From Sarcomyxa edulis (taxonomy: Eukaryota; Basidiomycota; Agaricomycetes; Agaricales; Mycenaceae), in assembly GCA_009761415.1 (NCBI GenBank), contig QUOL01000011.1, positions 1,172,291-1,236,290 of the forward strand: a stretch of 64,000 nucleotides of DNA, written 5' to 3'. The stretch's first letter is position 1, and each line of letters opens with the position of its first letter. Below the pieces are notes generated by a model. The model was given only the letters and a program-made list of their open reading frames with translations. It was not told the DNA's origin and did no database searches. Made by a program: the position numbers and the translations under genes. This document shows positions 48,127-59,964 of the stretch, piece after piece.

Positions 48127-51100
48127 ATGAATGAAACAAGGCCTACTTGTGCAACTTGTAAAGCAAATATAGCTGCAGGAGCTACTGCTCTTAATACTCA
48201 TCATACAACATATCATTTGATGACTTATGGTTTGATAGCTGATAGCAAGTAAATTCTGTTATTCAATAGTAATCTATTGCTGATATTTTAATATATCTAT
48301 AGCTCAGTCATTTCTGCTTTCAAGAGCCACTCCTACAAGTGATGTAGCTTGTCCATTTCCTGGTTGCACAGAAAACTATGCCAACACAAGGAGTCTCCTC
48401 AAACATGTCAAAAAATCACACGCAATCAAAATCACACACATCAAGTACAATTTGGCCCACATTGAAGCCATGGAAGTCACAGTCTGTGCAAAAGAAAACA
48501 CCATGGATGTTGACCAAACTGTTGAATCTGTTGCACCATCAATTCCATATGTTGGTCCGCACCGTCAAGCACATGATCGTACCATCATCGATAGACATCA
48601 TCCCTATGATCGCATTACATCAACTTCTACAAATGCTGTTTTGGACATGTTTCCGGCAATTTCTGAAAATGAGACTTATACTTGTAAGTTTATCTATTTA
48701 CCTATAAAATAAAATCTGCTAATGTTTTTTCAGCTCCATCTCTTAATGGTCACATCTGTTATCTGGTGACTTCCACCATGCTCGCTCTATTCTCCCTCCG
48801 CATTCATAGCATTTTCAAAACGATTCATTGCATGGTGTGCGAGTCTGCTTGGCTTCCAAGCAGTTTGGCTGGACATTTAAAAACACACGGTTTCACTCTT
48901 ACATCACAGCAATCCCAGGACCTCCAATCAGAACTTGTGACACACAATGTGGAACATACATCCGATCTTACTCTTCCACTTCCTGGTGGTCCACCAATTG
49001 AAGGCTTGTCTATCACAACAGATGGTCATTGCTGCACACAATGTACCTATTGCAGTCCAACATTCCATGCATTCGAAACTCATTGGTGCAGAAAACATCC
49101 CAATATCACCACTCCTGCACGGGACGCATTTATCCTCGGAGACATCCAGACTTTTTTTCGACCAAGTCCTCAGCGTTGGTTCAGGGTAAATGCAACACTA
49201 TCAGCTTTGCCACCAAATGATCCATTTGCAATTTATCTGCAAAAACAAGTCCCCCAACTTAATTCCACCACAATGATCGCTTCTGCTACACATGTCCGCG
49301 AAATTCCACCATTGCTTCAAGTTACAGGATGGCATCTTCATCTTGCGGACTATACACAGGACAAAAAAGAGATTGAAGGGTTGCGTAAACTGATGGTCCT
49401 ACCATCTTTACGCAATTCATCACCACTTCTTACACGATTAAAGGATATTGTCTTCCAGTACATGTTAATTGTGCGGGACAATGCAAGGCAATCAGCTATT
49501 GGAATCAAGCGACTTCTAATGGAATGTCCAAGGTCAGTTGCAAATATTATATTGTGAAAGTACATTTGTATAACTTGATTATTGCTCTAGAAACGCTAGT
49601 AATCATGAACATTGGCGTGTTCATTCTGATGATGTTACACTCAAGGCATATGGAACACTTTTGGTTCAGTTCATCCACGCTCTGCTCCTCACCTTGCAAA
49701 AGGATCCACCTACCAACTATCAGTTCCCACTTGATCCAGATCAGGTTCAATGTGGTCTCACATTAATTGACATTCTAAATACCGGCAATGGGGATGCCAT
49801 TGAAGTCATCCATCAATTTTCACTGTGCTTCTTAGCACCAAGGAATCTTGAAGATAATACAGATGGCTACTCCAAATGGGAGGATCCATTGGAATGTCTC
49901 ATTGCAATTCACTGCCTTAACGACGATGGAAACTTCAAGCGGCCACATGAAGTAACTCAGTTGTTTGCAAAACTGAAGTATTTCATTCGTGGTGCAACAT
50001 TACTGGAAGGAATACGAAACAAAGATCAATTCAATAATGACATATACAAGTAAGTTAGGATTTCAACCTTGCACCTTGATTTAGGGCTCATATATTTTAT
50101 TCTAGATCTGTTGAAGCTCAAGGCATGAACATGTTACGGCTGGGCATGCTTTCTCCCTATAATTCAGTCACAGAATACCAAAGTTATGCATCATCACTCG
50201 CTCTGAACACTACATCCGTTCCCGCTACCCGTGTATCTGCGGATGGATTGGAAATCAGCTACAAGGAGCATACCTTACATGTTCCCAAATGGATTGATGG
50301 TCTTCATCAACTTGCTGCAGAATTAGAAGCCAATATCGACAATCTACTACGTCACCAGGTTATTCCAATGAATATTCCAAACGATGTAGCCGATGATTGG
50401 ACGATTGAAACACGTGGTTATAGCTGGATCAATAATGGGACATTCATAGCGACCGACCGACCTTTGATCAAGACTTTATTTGGAGACGGGAGTTTGAAAC
50501 TGGCACAGGTGGATCGCAACAATGAACTCATTTTTAACACTGCAGCAATGCACGATGTCATGCAACACGCTGCAGACATCAATCGACAACTTGCGCTATT
50601 CACATTCACATCACCTGGCCAAGATCCACGAAGCTCAGAGTTTGCAGATCACAAGATTCAAAACTCTACTCGTCCTCGAACTATCTTCCGAAGCAATGGC
50701 GACATCTGGCTGGTCACACGTCGAGTGAAAACAGAAAACATGATACGCCGTGATGTCTTCATTCCGATCAAGGCCCATCCCCGATTGGCTCGTATCTTAG
50801 AGATCTATCTCTTAATCATTCGACCAATGGAACGCGACTTTGCTAGAATTCTTTGGGGTGAAGAAATTGGTCAGCTTTACGATGAATACTTGTGGGTCAG
50901 GATGGGGAAACATGTTGGTGAAGACCAATTTAGCAGAGATTTGGAAGATTTTACAGGATCACACTGTGGTGTTGCAGTCAGTGTTCGTCCCTATCGTCAA
51001 CTCACAGTTCAAATTGCACGAACATATCTCGGTTCCGAATACGAAATTGATGAAGACGAGGACGATGTATTGGCAGCCCAACGGGGACACGGTCTTGGTA

Positions 51101-53813
51101 CCTCGCGTAGAATCTATGCACCAGAAGTTGGACATCTTCCTTGCATGTCCAGCGATCTTCTACTGCGGTTTGGACATGTATCGGAAAAGTGGTGGGAGTT
51201 GACAGGTTTCCGTGAAGGATTTCCCGGGATGCTACCCCTTCATATCCGGCGACAGGTTCAAGACACAATTCGCAAACAACAAACTACGGATGCTCCTATT
51301 ACTACCGGTCAAGTTCCCCCTTCCTTTGATCCAACATTCCTTCTCCAACATCTGACAGCGACTATTACCGGAGAGATCAACAAGATGCAGGTTCAATTGG
51401 AAGACAAAATGCAAAAGGTGGTTGCAGACGGAATTGCAGAAGCAATGCAACGTGGCTTTGGGAGATTTTTAGGGCCACAATCAACAATACGGGAACCAGT
51501 CTTCCATCCACCACCACCACCAAGTCTTCATCATCAGAGTCCTGCAACACCTAAACAACCTCCTGTTCAAACATCTTTGGACATGGACGATCTTTACTTG
51601 ACACACGAGGAACAAGAAGCTTTTGAAACACGTATGGCAGATGAAGAAGCAAGAACAGATACAGCCATATCAGAATCAACTTGTGTCTTACGGGCAACGA
51701 CACCTGGAGCGGACGAGTTACTACAATACCTTTTACGACAATGCTTCCCTGGGAAACCCAATCCAACATTCAAATCACCTTATCAAAAGGAGATGGTACT
51801 AACAGCCATGGATCGCAAACACAATTTCATTGCAATTCTTCCTACCGGTGGTGGCAAAAGTTTGGTCTATCTTTTACCACAGTTTCAAGAACAGGATTTC
51901 CATACGTTCATTGTCATTCCCAACAAGGCATTGATGACAGATCAAATTCAACGGGCACAGCGACTTGGTATACCAGTGACTCAATGGAAAGTCAGCTCAA
52001 AAGGTGTTGGAGATTCAAGATTGGTATTTGTGGCATTGGAAACAGCAGCACATAGGAAGTTTGAACAGTACGCTCAAATATTACTTGTCATTTGTATAGC
52101 TTATTGAATTATATTTTATACAGATACTGGCGCTCTATTGAACAAAAAGCAATACGTTTAATTATTGATGAAGCTCATCAAATCGTTACTAGTGCCAGCC
52201 ACCGCCCAGCATTCGAACGGATACTCAAATTGGCTAACTTTGCAACACAAAAAATCTATCTGACAGCATCACTTCCCAAAGTTCTAATGCCACATTTCTT
52301 GAAAGCGACGGCTCTACCCAACTCGACACTTGTTATTCGTGCCCCAACATATCAGCCTCAGATCACATACCATGTTGTGACATACGAGACCGCAACTACA
52401 ACGGCAACAAGGTTCATTGTAGATCTGGCCAACTATCTTACACAACAGGTGTTAAACAAGTCTGACGGTACAAAACGTGGTGGAATCATCTTTGTCACAT
52501 CACAAAAGGACGCGGAAGAACTTGGTACTTCATTTGGCAACTGCATATCACATGCAGGTATGGATGCATCTGAACGTGGGCACAACGAATTGGCATGGAC
52601 ATCAGGACTTAATCAATGGATTGTGGCAACAACAGGAATGATTCACGGCATCGATCATCCAGATGCTGGGGTAGCCATCTTCTATCACATCCCATTTGGA
52701 TTCATCAACTTGTATCAAGGCGCAGGACGAACAGGTCGCAACGGAGAAACATCATACGTATTCCTAGTGCATCAAAATACATGTTACATCCCAGCACCAC
52801 CAGACACTATCGACCTCCAATGCGCCGACCAAGCAAAAGCATGGGCTCACAATGAAACGGAATGCAGACGATTTGGAGTAGGAGAGATCATGGATGGAAC
52901 AGGAACTCGATGTCGAGATATTCCTGGTGCAGCTCTATGCGACATATGCGACCCAGACACAGAGATTCTCAAAGCTATCGACAATCTTCTTATTGATCCA
53001 GCACCAGCACCAGCACCAGCGCCAACACTTGCCGTAGACACAGACTCAGACACGGACGAATTCAAGATGCTTTTTGATGAATGGGACGACAACACAATCA
53101 TGAACATTGACCAAAGCTTCTTTGACGGAACAGCATCACGGACAACATCGCTTGCATCGATACCACTATCCAGCATATCAGAAGTCAACATCACATCTTT
53201 GCCAGCGGTAACCCACACATCAATAGCACCACCCACAAATGCAAGACCCGGAATATCTGTTCAACTTGACGTCTCCATCTATCACCGGTCCATCCAAACA
53301 CTAGACGCAAAGGCACGACTTCTCAAAGTCATGGTAGCATCACTCAGTCCATACTGCGTGGTATGCTGGGCACAACATGGACAGTTTATACCAAGAGACT
53401 TCAGTCATAGGCCGTTCATCTCATGTCGTCAAGCAGGCACCAAGTTTGTAGGACATGCACTAGGATGGATCGACTTGAAGAAGATGATGCACTTTGCCAA
53501 CTACGACTACTGCTTCCGATGCGGACTACCACAAGACGACAAGTACATACCGAGCGCGCATCCAAAGTTCAAAGCAGGAGAGAAACTGAAGTGTCCAATG
53601 GAAGACTTTGTGATACTACTGGTATGGCACATTCGACACGACAAGACGCTTTGGAGCAGAGCGGTACAAGACTTTAACCATGCAGGACTAACGGAACGGA
53701 TGAAACTCAAAGACTTTGGTACATGGTGCAGCAAAACAGACGGAGCAAGCAACTTTTGCAATGCAGTAGAACTGATATCTTGGCTTTGGCTACTCAAAGA
53801 TCGTAATTACTAA
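48127..53813 (+). CDS. Zinc-finger / RecQ-like DEAH helicase, subtelomeric (telomere-linked helicase type, about 1770 aa)
   Basis: Exons 48303-48683, 48734-49532, 49591-50049, 50106-52067 and 52124-53813 stay in phase to the stop. A short first exon from ATG 48127 joining by T|gtaaag near 48157 is possible but not certain. N-terminal C2H2-like fingers: CPFPGCTENYANTRSLLKH, CMVCESAWLPSSLAGHLKTH and CTQCTYCSPTFHAFETHW. After a long middle region come motif I PTGGGKS (51847), IPNKALMTDQ (Ia), motif II IIDEAHQ (52160), HGIDHPDAG (V) and QGAGRTGRNG (VI). A Cys-rich C-terminus follows (CVVCW, YCFRCGLPQ). The plan matches fungal OrsD/DUF3505-type finger proteins fused to RecQ-like helicases that sit at chromosome ends. 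All helicase motifs look intact, so ATPase activity is plausible. Confidence 0.8.
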
Positions 53814-53824
53814 TACCTTAGAAT

Positions 53825-53847
53825 TTGGCGATTGCTGCAATCGCCAA
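53825..53847. terminator. Perfect hairpin just after the helicase stop codon
   Basis: Arms TTGGCGATTG and CAATCGCCAA (10 bp) with loop CTG, 12 bases after the TAA. Could be an mRNA 3'-end structure; function unknown. Confidence 0.5.
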
Positions 53848-54039
53848 GTACTAGGCGTCAGCCAGGCGCTGCAAGGCGCCTATGGGAAAAAAAAAATCTG
53901 AAGATGCCAAAATGATTGTATACATCCTGGCTTCCAGAAAATATAAAATTTTCCCACGCCTATCCATTTCCTGTCCTGTACACCTGCGTATGCTAGGGAG
54001 CTACCAATAAATCAAAATCTGACAGGCGCCTTGTGACGG

Positions 54040-54087
54040 TTAGGGTTAGGGTTAGGGTTAGGGTTAGGGTTAGGGTTAGGGTTAGGG
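54040..54087 (+). repeat. Interstitial telomeric sequence: eight perfect TTAGGG repeats
   Basis: Eight uninterrupted TTAGGG units on the plus strand, so the G-rich strand runs rightward as at a right-hand chromosome end. Degenerate TTAGGG/TTAGTG stretches follow at about 54450-54510 and 54570-54595. Confidence 0.95.
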
Positions 54088-54773
54088 TGGTTCAGAAGTC
54101 TGCTCCTGTTGAGAGTAGTATGTAAAGGGAACTAAGTAGAAAACGAGGTCTTCTGGGGAAGAAGGCCTTTCAACTCGTTTCGCCTTTATAGGCTCGTCAG
54201 TTCTACTGTAGTAATATCTAATGAGTAATGTACGGAGAAATCAGTCAGCCGATTTCTAATAATATTGTGTCGTTATGGCGTGATATGGCGCGATCGACCA
54301 TGTGATAGGTCAGTTGACGTTGTCATCCGTCGGATCATGGGAATATTTCTAAACTTAGCTGGCCTAGACTGGGTCTGGACCGTCTTGGCGTCCTTGGCGT
54401 CACGTGACCGGACCGGCTCCGGGGTGAAGACCTAAACACATGGTTAACCCCAGGTTAGGGTTAGGAGTTAGGGGTTAGTGTTAGGGTTAGCGTTAGGGTT
54501 AGCTAGTTTAGGATCATGTAATAAATATTAGCATTCTAAACGACGTTCCGATTAAGGAACAGTACGTACGGTTAGGGTTAGTGTTGGGGTTAGCAGCATT
54601 CCTGGGCGGCCTAGGTTAATACCATCTGTGCGGGTAACAGACACCGAAGTACTTACAATATTGTACATTAGCGAAAGAAAAACTCAAGAAAACGACAAAG
54701 GAGGTCAACCGTCATGGCATCCGGCGGGCGGTAACAAAACCAGCCAGGCCGAAACAACTCCAGCGATATTTGC

Positions 54774-55448
54774 TCAATCGTAACGTTTTCTCTTGACAAG
54801 GAACGTATTTGGGTCTATGCGGTCCGGGGACCTCGATCTGCGATGTATACGAATAGTGTTTTCATCGTCCTCCATTTCGACATCCTGTGTGATGTCAGCA
54901 ATAGTTTCCAAATCCTGGGTAACGTGTTCCTCTAGTTTACTGATGACTAATTTTTTCCAAACAGACGTAAGGTCGAATAAGTTGCGAGTGCGTTTACGAC
55001 TAACAATCATTCTTCGGTTTAACATATTTATTTTGCGCATGTCCGGCATCGGATACGAGCCCGAAGGAGACCAGATTTCGCTCCTCAAGGAGTCTGGCGC
55101 TTCCGACAGGGACGCATCTTTAAACGAAAATGCGGGATAAGGGAGACGATAATCTCCCGTCTCGGCACGACCCATCCAGGTCCGCCAATAGTTAAACATA
55201 GTGTCACCAAGTTCTTTCGCGTTGAAGTAATTCCATGCCGTGTTGAATTCGGACTTAAGCACAAGAACATCCGCGTGCTCACGTTTAGTCTCGTTCAAAC
55301 GTTTATTCCATCGTTCTGTGAAATTTGCCTTAAGCCAGGCGTCAACGACGTGTTCCGGATAGCCGCGCTTTACATAAAGGGCTACTAACCCCTTCATGGC
55401 TTCGAAGTAATGCGATTTGACACTGCTCAGCGTGGCCAGCCGCGACAT
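54774..55448 (-). CDS. C-terminal part of a Penelope-like (Coprina-type) reverse transcriptase
   Basis: The frame is open upstream of the first Met: GYRRGTFIGEMSRLATLSS continues into the ORF. Thumb-type features follow: LYVKRGYPEHVVDAWLK (the RGYP motif), VLKSEFNTAWNYFN, and SRKRTRNLFDL, which resembles the conserved R-x2-NL motif near the end of Penelope-like RTs. Catalytic palm motifs are missing, so this is a 5'-truncated copy. The end of the ORF is basic (RIHRRSRSPDR). It lies 690 bp beyond TTAGGG repeats with its 3' end toward them, as known for endonuclease-lacking Coprina/Athena elements at telomeres. Family call is from motif memory, not a search. Confidence 0.55.
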   Translation of the reverse strand: MSRLATLSSVKSHYFEAMKGLVALYVKRGYPEHVVDAWLKANFTERWNKRLNETKREHADVLVLKSEFNTAWNYFNAKELGDTMFNYWRTWMGRAETGDYRLPYPAFSFKDASLSEAPDSLRSEIWSPSGSYPMPDMRKINMLNRRMIVSRKRTRNLFDLTSVWKKLVISKLEEHVTQDLETIADITQDVEMEDDENTIRIHRRSRSPDRIDPNTFLVKRKRYD

Positions 55449-55620
55449 CTCACCGATGAACGTCCCTCTCCGGTATCCCGCGCCCCGGCCCCGCCCCCAC
55501 GGAACCGTTCCCGGCCGGGTCCCGACCCGAAACCCCCCCGCGGCCCGGCCCTCCCTCGTCCCCGTGCGTTAGACCGGGGCCGGTCTTCTGCCGGGGTGCA
55601 TCCCGTCGAGCACACGGGGG
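55449..55620. other. GC-rich island joined to the reverse transcriptase fragment
   Basis: About 170 bases, far richer in G+C than either side and with CCCCGGCCCC-type runs, ending in poly-A tracts (55621-55654). Origin unknown; no gene or rRNA match that I can support. Confidence 0.5.
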
Positions 55621-55653
55621 GAAAAAAAAATTAAAACCCCAAAAAAAAAAAAA

Positions 55654-55722
55654 AGGCCACGAGTGAGAATCGAACCCTAGACCGTGCATTTACACCGGAA
55701 CCGAACTTTTGGCCCCCCCCAC
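55654..55722 (-). mobile_element. tRNA-derived SINE-like fragment 1
   Basis: On the minus strand a B-box-like GGGTTCGATTC (55667-55677) is followed after about 12 bases by a long T run, like a pol III terminator. T-stem pairing is poor, so not a working tRNA. Confidence 0.4.
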
Positions 55723-55985
55723 ACTTGCATCTGGGAAAAACACCTTTGTCTTGACGTGACTTGAGAGAGAGCTTAGACATTAGCCAGGTTGTTCCAAGGT
55801 GCAAGAAAACGTCTCAGGATGTCAGGCCAACTTGACGGATATTTGGAATCTCAGGTCATGTGAATGCAGCACTTTAAGATACTTCTGGCCCAAGATAGAC
55901 AATGTCCATCTATACAATATGATGGGGAATGATGAATGTGTAAAAAAAAGAAACCAAGTACATGCATGTAAAATTTGGAAAAAAC

Positions 55986-56085
55986 TTTGCGAGCAACAAG
56001 AATCGAACTCGGAACCTCAGGCATTGCTCGCCGAAATGCCCGAAAGATCACGACGCTCGACCACTACACTAAAGAACCTTACAGT
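55986..56085 (-). mobile_element. tRNA-derived SINE-like element 2
   Basis: Minus strand: A-box-like TTAGTGTAGTGGT (56060-56072) and B-box GAGTTCGATTC (56000-56010), spaced about 50 bases, with a GGCATT/AATGCC arm between. T-stem has four of five pairs. Looks like a long-variable-arm tRNA relative. Confidence 0.5.
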
Positions 56086-56521
56086 ATTATTTGCTGCAAT
56101 GCACTATGTACCAGACGCAGACTCAAGCTCCCAGTAACATGAAAAGGTGCTTTCATGTTACCGAACTGGGTCTTATTAACAAGCAACCTACAAGACGCGT
56201 TCAAACTTTTTGGACTTGGAGAAATCCGCTCTCATTGTGACGTGACATCACACTGTCACCGCGTTTTCAACTTTGCTGCCAGCGCGTCGTCTTTCTTATT
56301 TCCTCCTCCCTTTTGCTTCCTCCATTTCTACAGATCAGGATCTGAATGGAGATATATCACACCCAACACACCCGGTGTTGATCTGAAGAGCATCTGGTGT
56401 GCAGCTATGCACTGCTGGGTAGAAGGATGAGAAGCTCTTATCCTAGGCGGGTGGCTGGGATGAAGCGATGAAGCCCAGGCCGGCTCTTCTGCTTATTTAG
56501 GAAGGTGTGACATATTTACCT

Positions 56522-56707
56522 CCGTGTCGCGTTTTTTTTGAAACAGCCTTACAATTATGAAAACAGCTGTAAGGAGCCGCTTTTATCCAAGGTCTTTGAC
56601 GATTGTAAAAACAATGCCACTGGCAAGAATCGAACCCTGAACCGTATATAGATTCATCAGGAAAACGTAACACGTCTGAAAATGTTACCAACTAAGCTAT
56701 AGAGGAA
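56522..56707 (-). mobile_element. tRNA-derived SINE-like element 3
   Basis: Minus strand: A box TAGCTTAGTTGGT (56687-56699), B box GGGTTCGATTC (56627-56637), a body with ACAATCGTCAAAGACCTTGG, and an A-rich end near 56530. Its B box plus body recur in reverse orientation at 57361-57440, proving a dispersed repeat. Confidence 0.65.
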
Positions 56708-56974
56708 TATAGATTTATTATATTTATTGCAATATTTAACACTCCCAAAGCACCTGTGCCTATGCTGTTTTAGCTGGAGCTGTGATATTAGATCATCCAG
56801 TCCTGCCTGGTGTAACGAAAGGACATGATGACTTTTCCAAATATATAGGTGGGAAGCCCTAGTGGTAATCTTTAGCCTAAACCCCTTAACACTAGCCATA
56901 GTATGCCGACACCAAACACGCTTACTCCAGCCATGGGAAAGGCCATGCCATTCATAATGATTAATAATCCAAAT

Positions 56975-57080
56975 AAAAGTGTCAGCAGCAAGAATTGAAC
57001 CTGTGACCATCACATATTATATAACCATACTTTCTAATTATACTTTCTGACACTATACCAACTAAGCTATGAAAGCTTAA
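56975..57080 (-). mobile_element. tRNA-derived SINE-like element 4
   Basis: Minus strand: A box TAGCTTAGTTGGT (57057-57069) identical to element 3 and a B-box-like GGTTCAATTC (56992-57001), separated by an AT-rich, diverged middle. Confidence 0.6.
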
Positions 57081-57360
57081 ATAAAAATTATAATACAGTG
57101 AAATAAGTACCCATTTGAGAATTTGTTTTATTATCAATAAATTCAATATTAAATGAGTTTCCTCTTGCCTAACCCTAACTTAACTTTAGTGATCAAATAT
57201 GTGTGTAATAATTATATAATAAGGTTTCTTCCATTGTGTTTTATTCCAGGACCTTTGTGTGGGAAGATTCATGCTTAATCCTAGTTAACATTTTATTTGA
57301 TAGAGAAATGAGTGAAATAAGTTTGTAGAATGGTGTATATATGACAATTTATGTAATATA

Positions 57361-57440
57361 TGGTTTAGGGTTCAATTCTTGCCAGTTGCATTCTTTTACA
57401 ATCGTAAAGGACCTTAGGCAAAAGCTCCTAGCTACAGTCA
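57361..57440 (+). mobile_element. 3' part of SINE-like element 3 family, opposite orientation
   Basis: GGGTTCAATTCTTGCCAGTT followed by TTTTACAATCGTAAAGGACC aligns with the minus strand of 56560-56640 over about 75 bases. The A-box half is missing. Confidence 0.6.
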
Positions 57441-58640
57441 TGGTGAGGTGGGTGCACTGCCACCTTTTGCTCTGGGGGAAAAAAAATTGGGTCTTTGAAG
57501 AAGAGATAAGCCAAATAGTACGGAGCTACATCTCCATACATACCTGGAGTTTCATCCATATTGGAGAGTTGCTTTTGACGTGCAAAGCAGGGCTCCGAGA
57601 TCTAGATTTTCAAAAAATTGAGATTTATATGGGATTTATACCGGGTTTTGCCCCATATATATATGCATTGGGAATATATTTGTTCCCAATTAGAAAGACA
57701 TGTTTATCTGAGTATATCTACTGAATCTTCTCGAATCCAACATATTCCACATTCCCGGGCAGCTTAGAGGGTCTCAGTCATCATATCTCAGTTTTTTTTT
57801 TTTTGTATGTTTTTGTATGTTTTTTTCTCTATTTCTTCTTCAGTTTTTCCTTTCTTGCATTTGAAGGTGGATTGTATCATATGATATGTTGGTTTTTCAA
57901 AAGTGGCTAGACGGTTTTTCTTTTATTTGGGCATCGTAAATTGCACAATGTGCCTCCGCCGTCAAGCAAGTGGCCCGTTCACAAAGAAAATAAACAAATA
58001 AAAGGTTAGCATAGCAGGGGGCTGTTTAGGGGGTTTCTAAAAAGCCGTGAAGTATTCACCTTACAAGAAAAGATATATTAGAATTGTATTGTAACCACAG
58101 TGAAGATCGAGGATGTATAAAGAGGCAGGAGCAAGCAAAAAAGTGCAAGAACTGTGAATTTTGCAATATGGTCAACAATGTACAAGATGCAAAAAATATT
58201 CATGGCGAGAGGATATCAAGAAGAATGAGGTGGTAAAGTACTGTATTAAACGGAACATTCTCGACGGGGTTTCCCTTGGAGAATCTAGGAAATTCATTCA
58301 GAAAAGTCAGCTTTCCAGGTCATCTAGCAGCATTATAAAATCTGACATGGTATATCCAGATATTTTGAACTTCTCGGGATCCATTGTGATTTTGTTTCAA
58401 AGATGACTGCCCCGAGTATAGAAGCTGCACGGCTTGCACTGACTGACTATGTGTCATAATCAGACCACCTCCCAATACAGGGAATGACTATAAGGACCCA
58501 CATTTTGATTTTCTTCACGAGGTGCAAATGGGACGCGGTGGATAGACAAGTATTGCAGTCTCATGTCATTCACGTGATGCCAAGGACACCGACCCGGTCT
58601 TGCCAGCTATGTTTAGAAAAATATTTTCATGATCCGACAA
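57441..58640. other. AT-rich spacer, no gene recognised
   Basis: Long T runs (57790-57830) and AT-rich sequence. A plus-strand frame at 58484-58774 has a Cys pair but mostly reads the following minisatellite. Confidence 0.4.
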
Positions 58641-58659
58641 ATGACAATGTCAACAGGAA

Positions 58660-58870
58660 AAGTCACTTGTCTCTCACATGCTCTGAGAGAACCAAAAGCT
58701 TCCCAAGCATTCCAGAGCATCTCAGGGGTATTTTAGGAGCTCTGAATGCTCTGAGAGACTCTGAGAAGCTCTGAGAGTTGTTTGAGAGCTTTCTGAGATG
58801 CCTTAGGAATAAAGTAGTTTCCTAGAGTACCTCAGACACCCTGGGATGCTCTGACATACCATTGAAAAGG
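58660..58870 (+). repeat. Degenerate GCTCTGAGAG minisatellite
   Basis: The words CTCTGAGAG, AGCATTCCAGAGC and related ones recur about every 12-20 bases. Confidence 0.5.
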
Positions 58871-58929
58871 ATGTAAAATAGAGTAAAAACAGGTTTCGGA
58901 TGACTAGAACATTGAAAAAAATAAATGCA

Positions 58930-59012
58930 TTCAGCAAGGATCAAACTCGGACCCTTCACCTAAAGGACACAGAACCTCGGAAACTAACAACTTAACCAAT
59001 AGTCTACAAGAC
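58930..59012 (-). mobile_element. tRNA-derived SINE-like element 5
   Basis: Minus strand: A-box-like ACTATTGGTTAAGTTG and B-box-like GAGTTTGATCC (58938-58948). No clean cloverleaf. Confidence 0.4.
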
Positions 59013-59261
59013 CATGTACATGTCAGTCTCCTACCCAGCCACACATTACGAGGTTCAAATGAGATTCACGCGATGTAAAATCCGAGAATTTGAGTGAGAC
59101 CAATTATCAGTTGGATAGCACGGACCGCATTTCAAACTCCCCACACTCTTATTTTTTTTGAACCTCTCCACGGCGGCTGGCATATAATACAAGTAAACAC
59201 GTTCTCAGCACCACCTCAACGCGTCGCATTTTTGTACCTACCTACTCTTTGTACTGCTTCA

Positions 59262-59964
59262 ATGGCATCTCGCGACCAACTTAATGCTGTTATTGCAGCT
59301 CTTGAGCACTATGACTTAGCTGCATCTAATTTCATCCTGTCTCTACTTAAAAATTCGCATTACCAAGAGCAAGCTTGCCTCAAAGACCTTCTCGAACACT
59401 CCGGAGAGTTACTGTCCGCATTTCTACAACATCCCAAGACATCAGACTCCACTCTTGCATGGGCCAACAATATAATAAGAAGAAATATGCCGAGGCCATC
59501 AAGAAATTAGCAAAGACCGAGAATGGATGGCACTTTAGTGCCCTTTGTGCTTCTGCAAAGCAATTGCAGGAATTCCGCATCGAAGAAATGGCAGAACTAG
59601 AAGGAAATCAGCCACTGAACGTCGGGCTGCACTCATTACCATTGCAATGTTGCATTGCCTCCGTATTTTCCAGGCAGCTTTACTGATTGATTCTCTGTAG
59701 AAAAAAGTTGTGATAATCAGTCTGATGATGCAGAGCACGACTCAAAAATGTAACACTTTCAAAAGTATCTTCGGCATCTTCCTGCATGCTTCAAATACCC
59801 TGGAGAAAGTCATCGAAGCCCTCGCACACATAGGGATTTCAATCTTGATTCAAGCTATCCACAACACAATCTGCTCACTATCGCGCTGTGAGGATGCCAG
59901 CATCCCCAGCCAAGGAATCAACAACTATACAACAACCTACTCTTATGCGACTCCCCAGACATAG
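59262..59964 (+). pseudogene. Pseudogene of a multicopy basidiomycete family (DUF6589-like N-terminus)
   Basis: A TATAATA box near 59182 and a C/T-rich leader precede MASRDQLNAVIAALEHYDLA. The frame ends at 59510 but continues in another frame from about 59480 as KKYAEAIKKLAKTENGWHFS and EFRIEEMAE, then in a third as ISLMMQSTTQKCNTFKSIFG. The order (HP-T-S...WA, GWHFSA, F-I-MA, MQSTNQKCN...GIFLH) matches large hypothetical proteins that are multicopy in Agaricomycetes, which I believe carry DUF6589. Frameshifts and a deletion of the AP-LW segment show it is dead. Confidence 0.5.

Noticed and set aside
53825..53854. Helitron 3' terminus (hairpin followed by CTAG)
   Set aside because: The CTAG is only three bases from the hairpin and is not followed by T, and the helicase is RecQ-like rather than Rep/Pif1 type.
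55441..55620. 28S rRNA gene fragment
   Set aside because: High GC resembles rRNA expansion segments but I could not recognise any conserved core rRNA segment.
55986..57080. Functional tRNA genes
   Set aside because: A and B boxes are present but T-stems and acceptor stems mispair and no clear anticodon arm can be drawn.
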